This document shows, piece by piece, positions 62,798-64,000 of a DNA stretch of 64,000 bases. The number at the start of each line of letters is the position of its first letter. The stretch's first letter is position 1. Origin of the DNA: Seriola aureovittata (Eukaryota > Chordata > Actinopteri > Carangiformes > Carangidae). The notes beneath the pieces are model-generated. The model had not been told where the DNA came from, made no database searches, and saw only the letters and a program-made list of their open reading frames with translations. The position numbers were made by a program, and so were the translations under genes. The stretch spans positions 1,178,001 through 1,242,000 of the forward strand of contig NC_079368.1 in NCBI RefSeq assembly GCF_021018895.1, written 5' to 3'.

Positions 62798-63276
62798 TGT
62801 CATAGCCCCTTCTGTGACTGTTAGACTTCCCAGTATTTCCTGTGTTTTTCCCTGCCTGTCTTCCCCTGTGTCCCCTCCCCTTTTTTCTGTCCGTGCTTCT
62901 CAACAGGGGCGTGGCACAGCGCTGGCTACCTGGCTCGCCTGTTTTCCATCTATCATCAAACTCTGTATAATAACCCCGGCTCTTCATTAACTCATTGCCA
63001 GATTGTGCCGCTATCCATGTGGTAACACTCCAGGCTACTACTACAGCTCAGCTAAAGGTTGTGACTAATTACTTCTGTTGTCTTGGATTATCCCTCACCA
63101 GTGTCTCTCTCCGTTTCCAGTTACTGCTGCAACCCGGATTCTTCAACCCCCAGCATCCCCCCGGTACTCTCTCCCTCTCTGATCTCAATTAAATAACGTT
63201 TATGTACACACTGCTGGTTGTTCAGTGCCTGAATCTGCTCTGTGGTTCGAACCGTGTTTTTAGTCAGATCATAACA
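62798..63276 (+). mobile_element. Candidate solo LTR of a Ty3/gypsy-type element
   Basis: TGTCATAGCCCCTTCTGTG start, GTATAATAACCCCGGCTCTT core-promoter-like region, TTGCCAGATTGTGCC downstream and ATAACA end are the layout of fish gypsy LTRs. AGAT flanks both possible ends but overlaps the first T, so the limits are not certain. No internal genes. Confidence 0.55.
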
Positions 63277-64000
63277 AGATCCCAAGTGTAAAATAAGCCT
63301 ATTTTTGAAATTCCTCACGTTATTGTCAAAAACTCACAATGGAACCCATAAAAACTGATAATCACATCATAAATTTCACCAATTACAAAATATTCAGTAC
63401 CTCCTATGAGATATGGACTAGAATCAGTTGACGTGTTCCCACCAACCTGTTATCAAAGATTTTCCTCTCAAGTTAAATATAGATCTCATTACATTCACAG
63501 CCACAATTCCTGCAATCAGTGGTAATTCAATCTGAGGCCCATGTCCTCAGTCTTTGCCAAGTTTATTAGAACGGCTCCGTTAGTTGGCTGAAATCCAAAT
63601 AGCGTCTTGATCTGTCATAACATTGTGTCAGTCCTGGTGACACATTGATCTAATACAGTCTGATCTGACATTTAAACTTTGGTGTTTGAATGAACTCCAC
63701 AACTGCTGCACAGATTTGTGCCCTCATCCTCCTCAATGTTGCTGTATTTTTTCTATTTCATTCAAATATTTTCTCCTTCATCATTCATCATCATAATTGC
63801 TCTTGGCTGCTTTTGACCGCACTGTCATTTGTTAATTTGAGTTGTAATTAAACACTGTACAAACAACAGTTCATTGTTTTCTCAAAGCCTCACGGTTTAT
63901 ATGTAGCACTCTTTATGTTTCAGCCACAACACTGTGGTTCTGAGTGACACATCACGATTATATGGACTTCCATGAAACTTGGTCCATGGGGTTCACTAGA
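63277..64000. other. Intergenic, no gene seen
   Basis: Non-repetitive; a TAATTTGAGTTGTAATTAAA patch near 63830-63850 could be regulatory. Confidence 0.4.

Overview
The window looks like nuclear DNA of a teleost fish. It has intron-split vertebrate genes with GT-AG introns, CA/GT and ATCT/GATA microsatellites throughout, and typical fish interspersed repeats: LINE 3' ends with (ATCT)n tails, Tc1/mariner and hAT relics, Ty3/gypsy pieces and short terminal-inverted-repeat (TIR) elements. The repeats and gene variants suggest a ray-finned (probably percomorph) genome; I cannot name the species.

Three protein-coding genes can be built exon by exon, all on the minus strand. (1) lmo4 (7365-9308) encodes a two-LIM-domain transcriptional adaptor of 159 residues. 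Its last coding exon carries only Val-Cys-stop. A CpG-rich candidate promoter with a non-coding first exon lies near 10.0-10.6 kb. (2) A ccn1/cyr61-type matricellular gene (16541-20364) has five exons, with the four CCN modules each on its own exon, 382 residues in total, and a TATA/GC-box/CRE-like promoter at about 20.58-20.62 kb. (3) fkbp15 (38169-61168) has 29 coding exons that keep frame throughout and predict 1191 residues: acidic N-terminus, WH1-like domain, FKBP domain, Ser/Pro/Gln-rich linker, long coiled coil, Glu-rich region and acidic C-terminal tail. It fills over a third of the window.

Layout: 1-6 kb is intergenic, with two AT-rich blocks dense in TAATTA homeodomain cores (about 1.92-2.19 and 5.40-5.85 kb) that look like lmo4-linked enhancers, plus a TIR element and a LINE end. 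7-10.6 kb is lmo4. 10.6-15.8 kb is intergenic, with a perfect 18-bp hairpin and old repeats. 15.8-20.7 kb is ccn1. 20.7-37.7 kb is a repeat-rich gene desert (LINE, duplicated segment beside a GATA array, hAT element with target-site duplication, gypsy integrase fragment, several TIR elements, and a CpG-rich duplicated module at 35.2-35.7 kb). 37.7-61.3 kb is fkbp15 with transposon-laden introns. 61.3-64 kb is intergenic with an LTR-like block.

The most interesting signals are these. A recurrent interspersed repeat carries overlapping nuclear-receptor sites: perfect AGGTCAnnnTGACCT palindromes fused to TGACCTTTGACC direct repeats, with five perfect palindromes inside fkbp15 introns. CA-repeat tracts lie within about 7-30 nt of splice sites of frame-neutral fkbp15 exons. 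A repeat family with a conserved 42-bp hairpin occurs both in a ccn1 intron and in an fkbp15 intron. lmo4 and ccn1 work in different processes (nuclear LIM adaptor; secreted matrix signal) and fkbp15 in endosome/actin transport; nothing suggests an operon-like relation.
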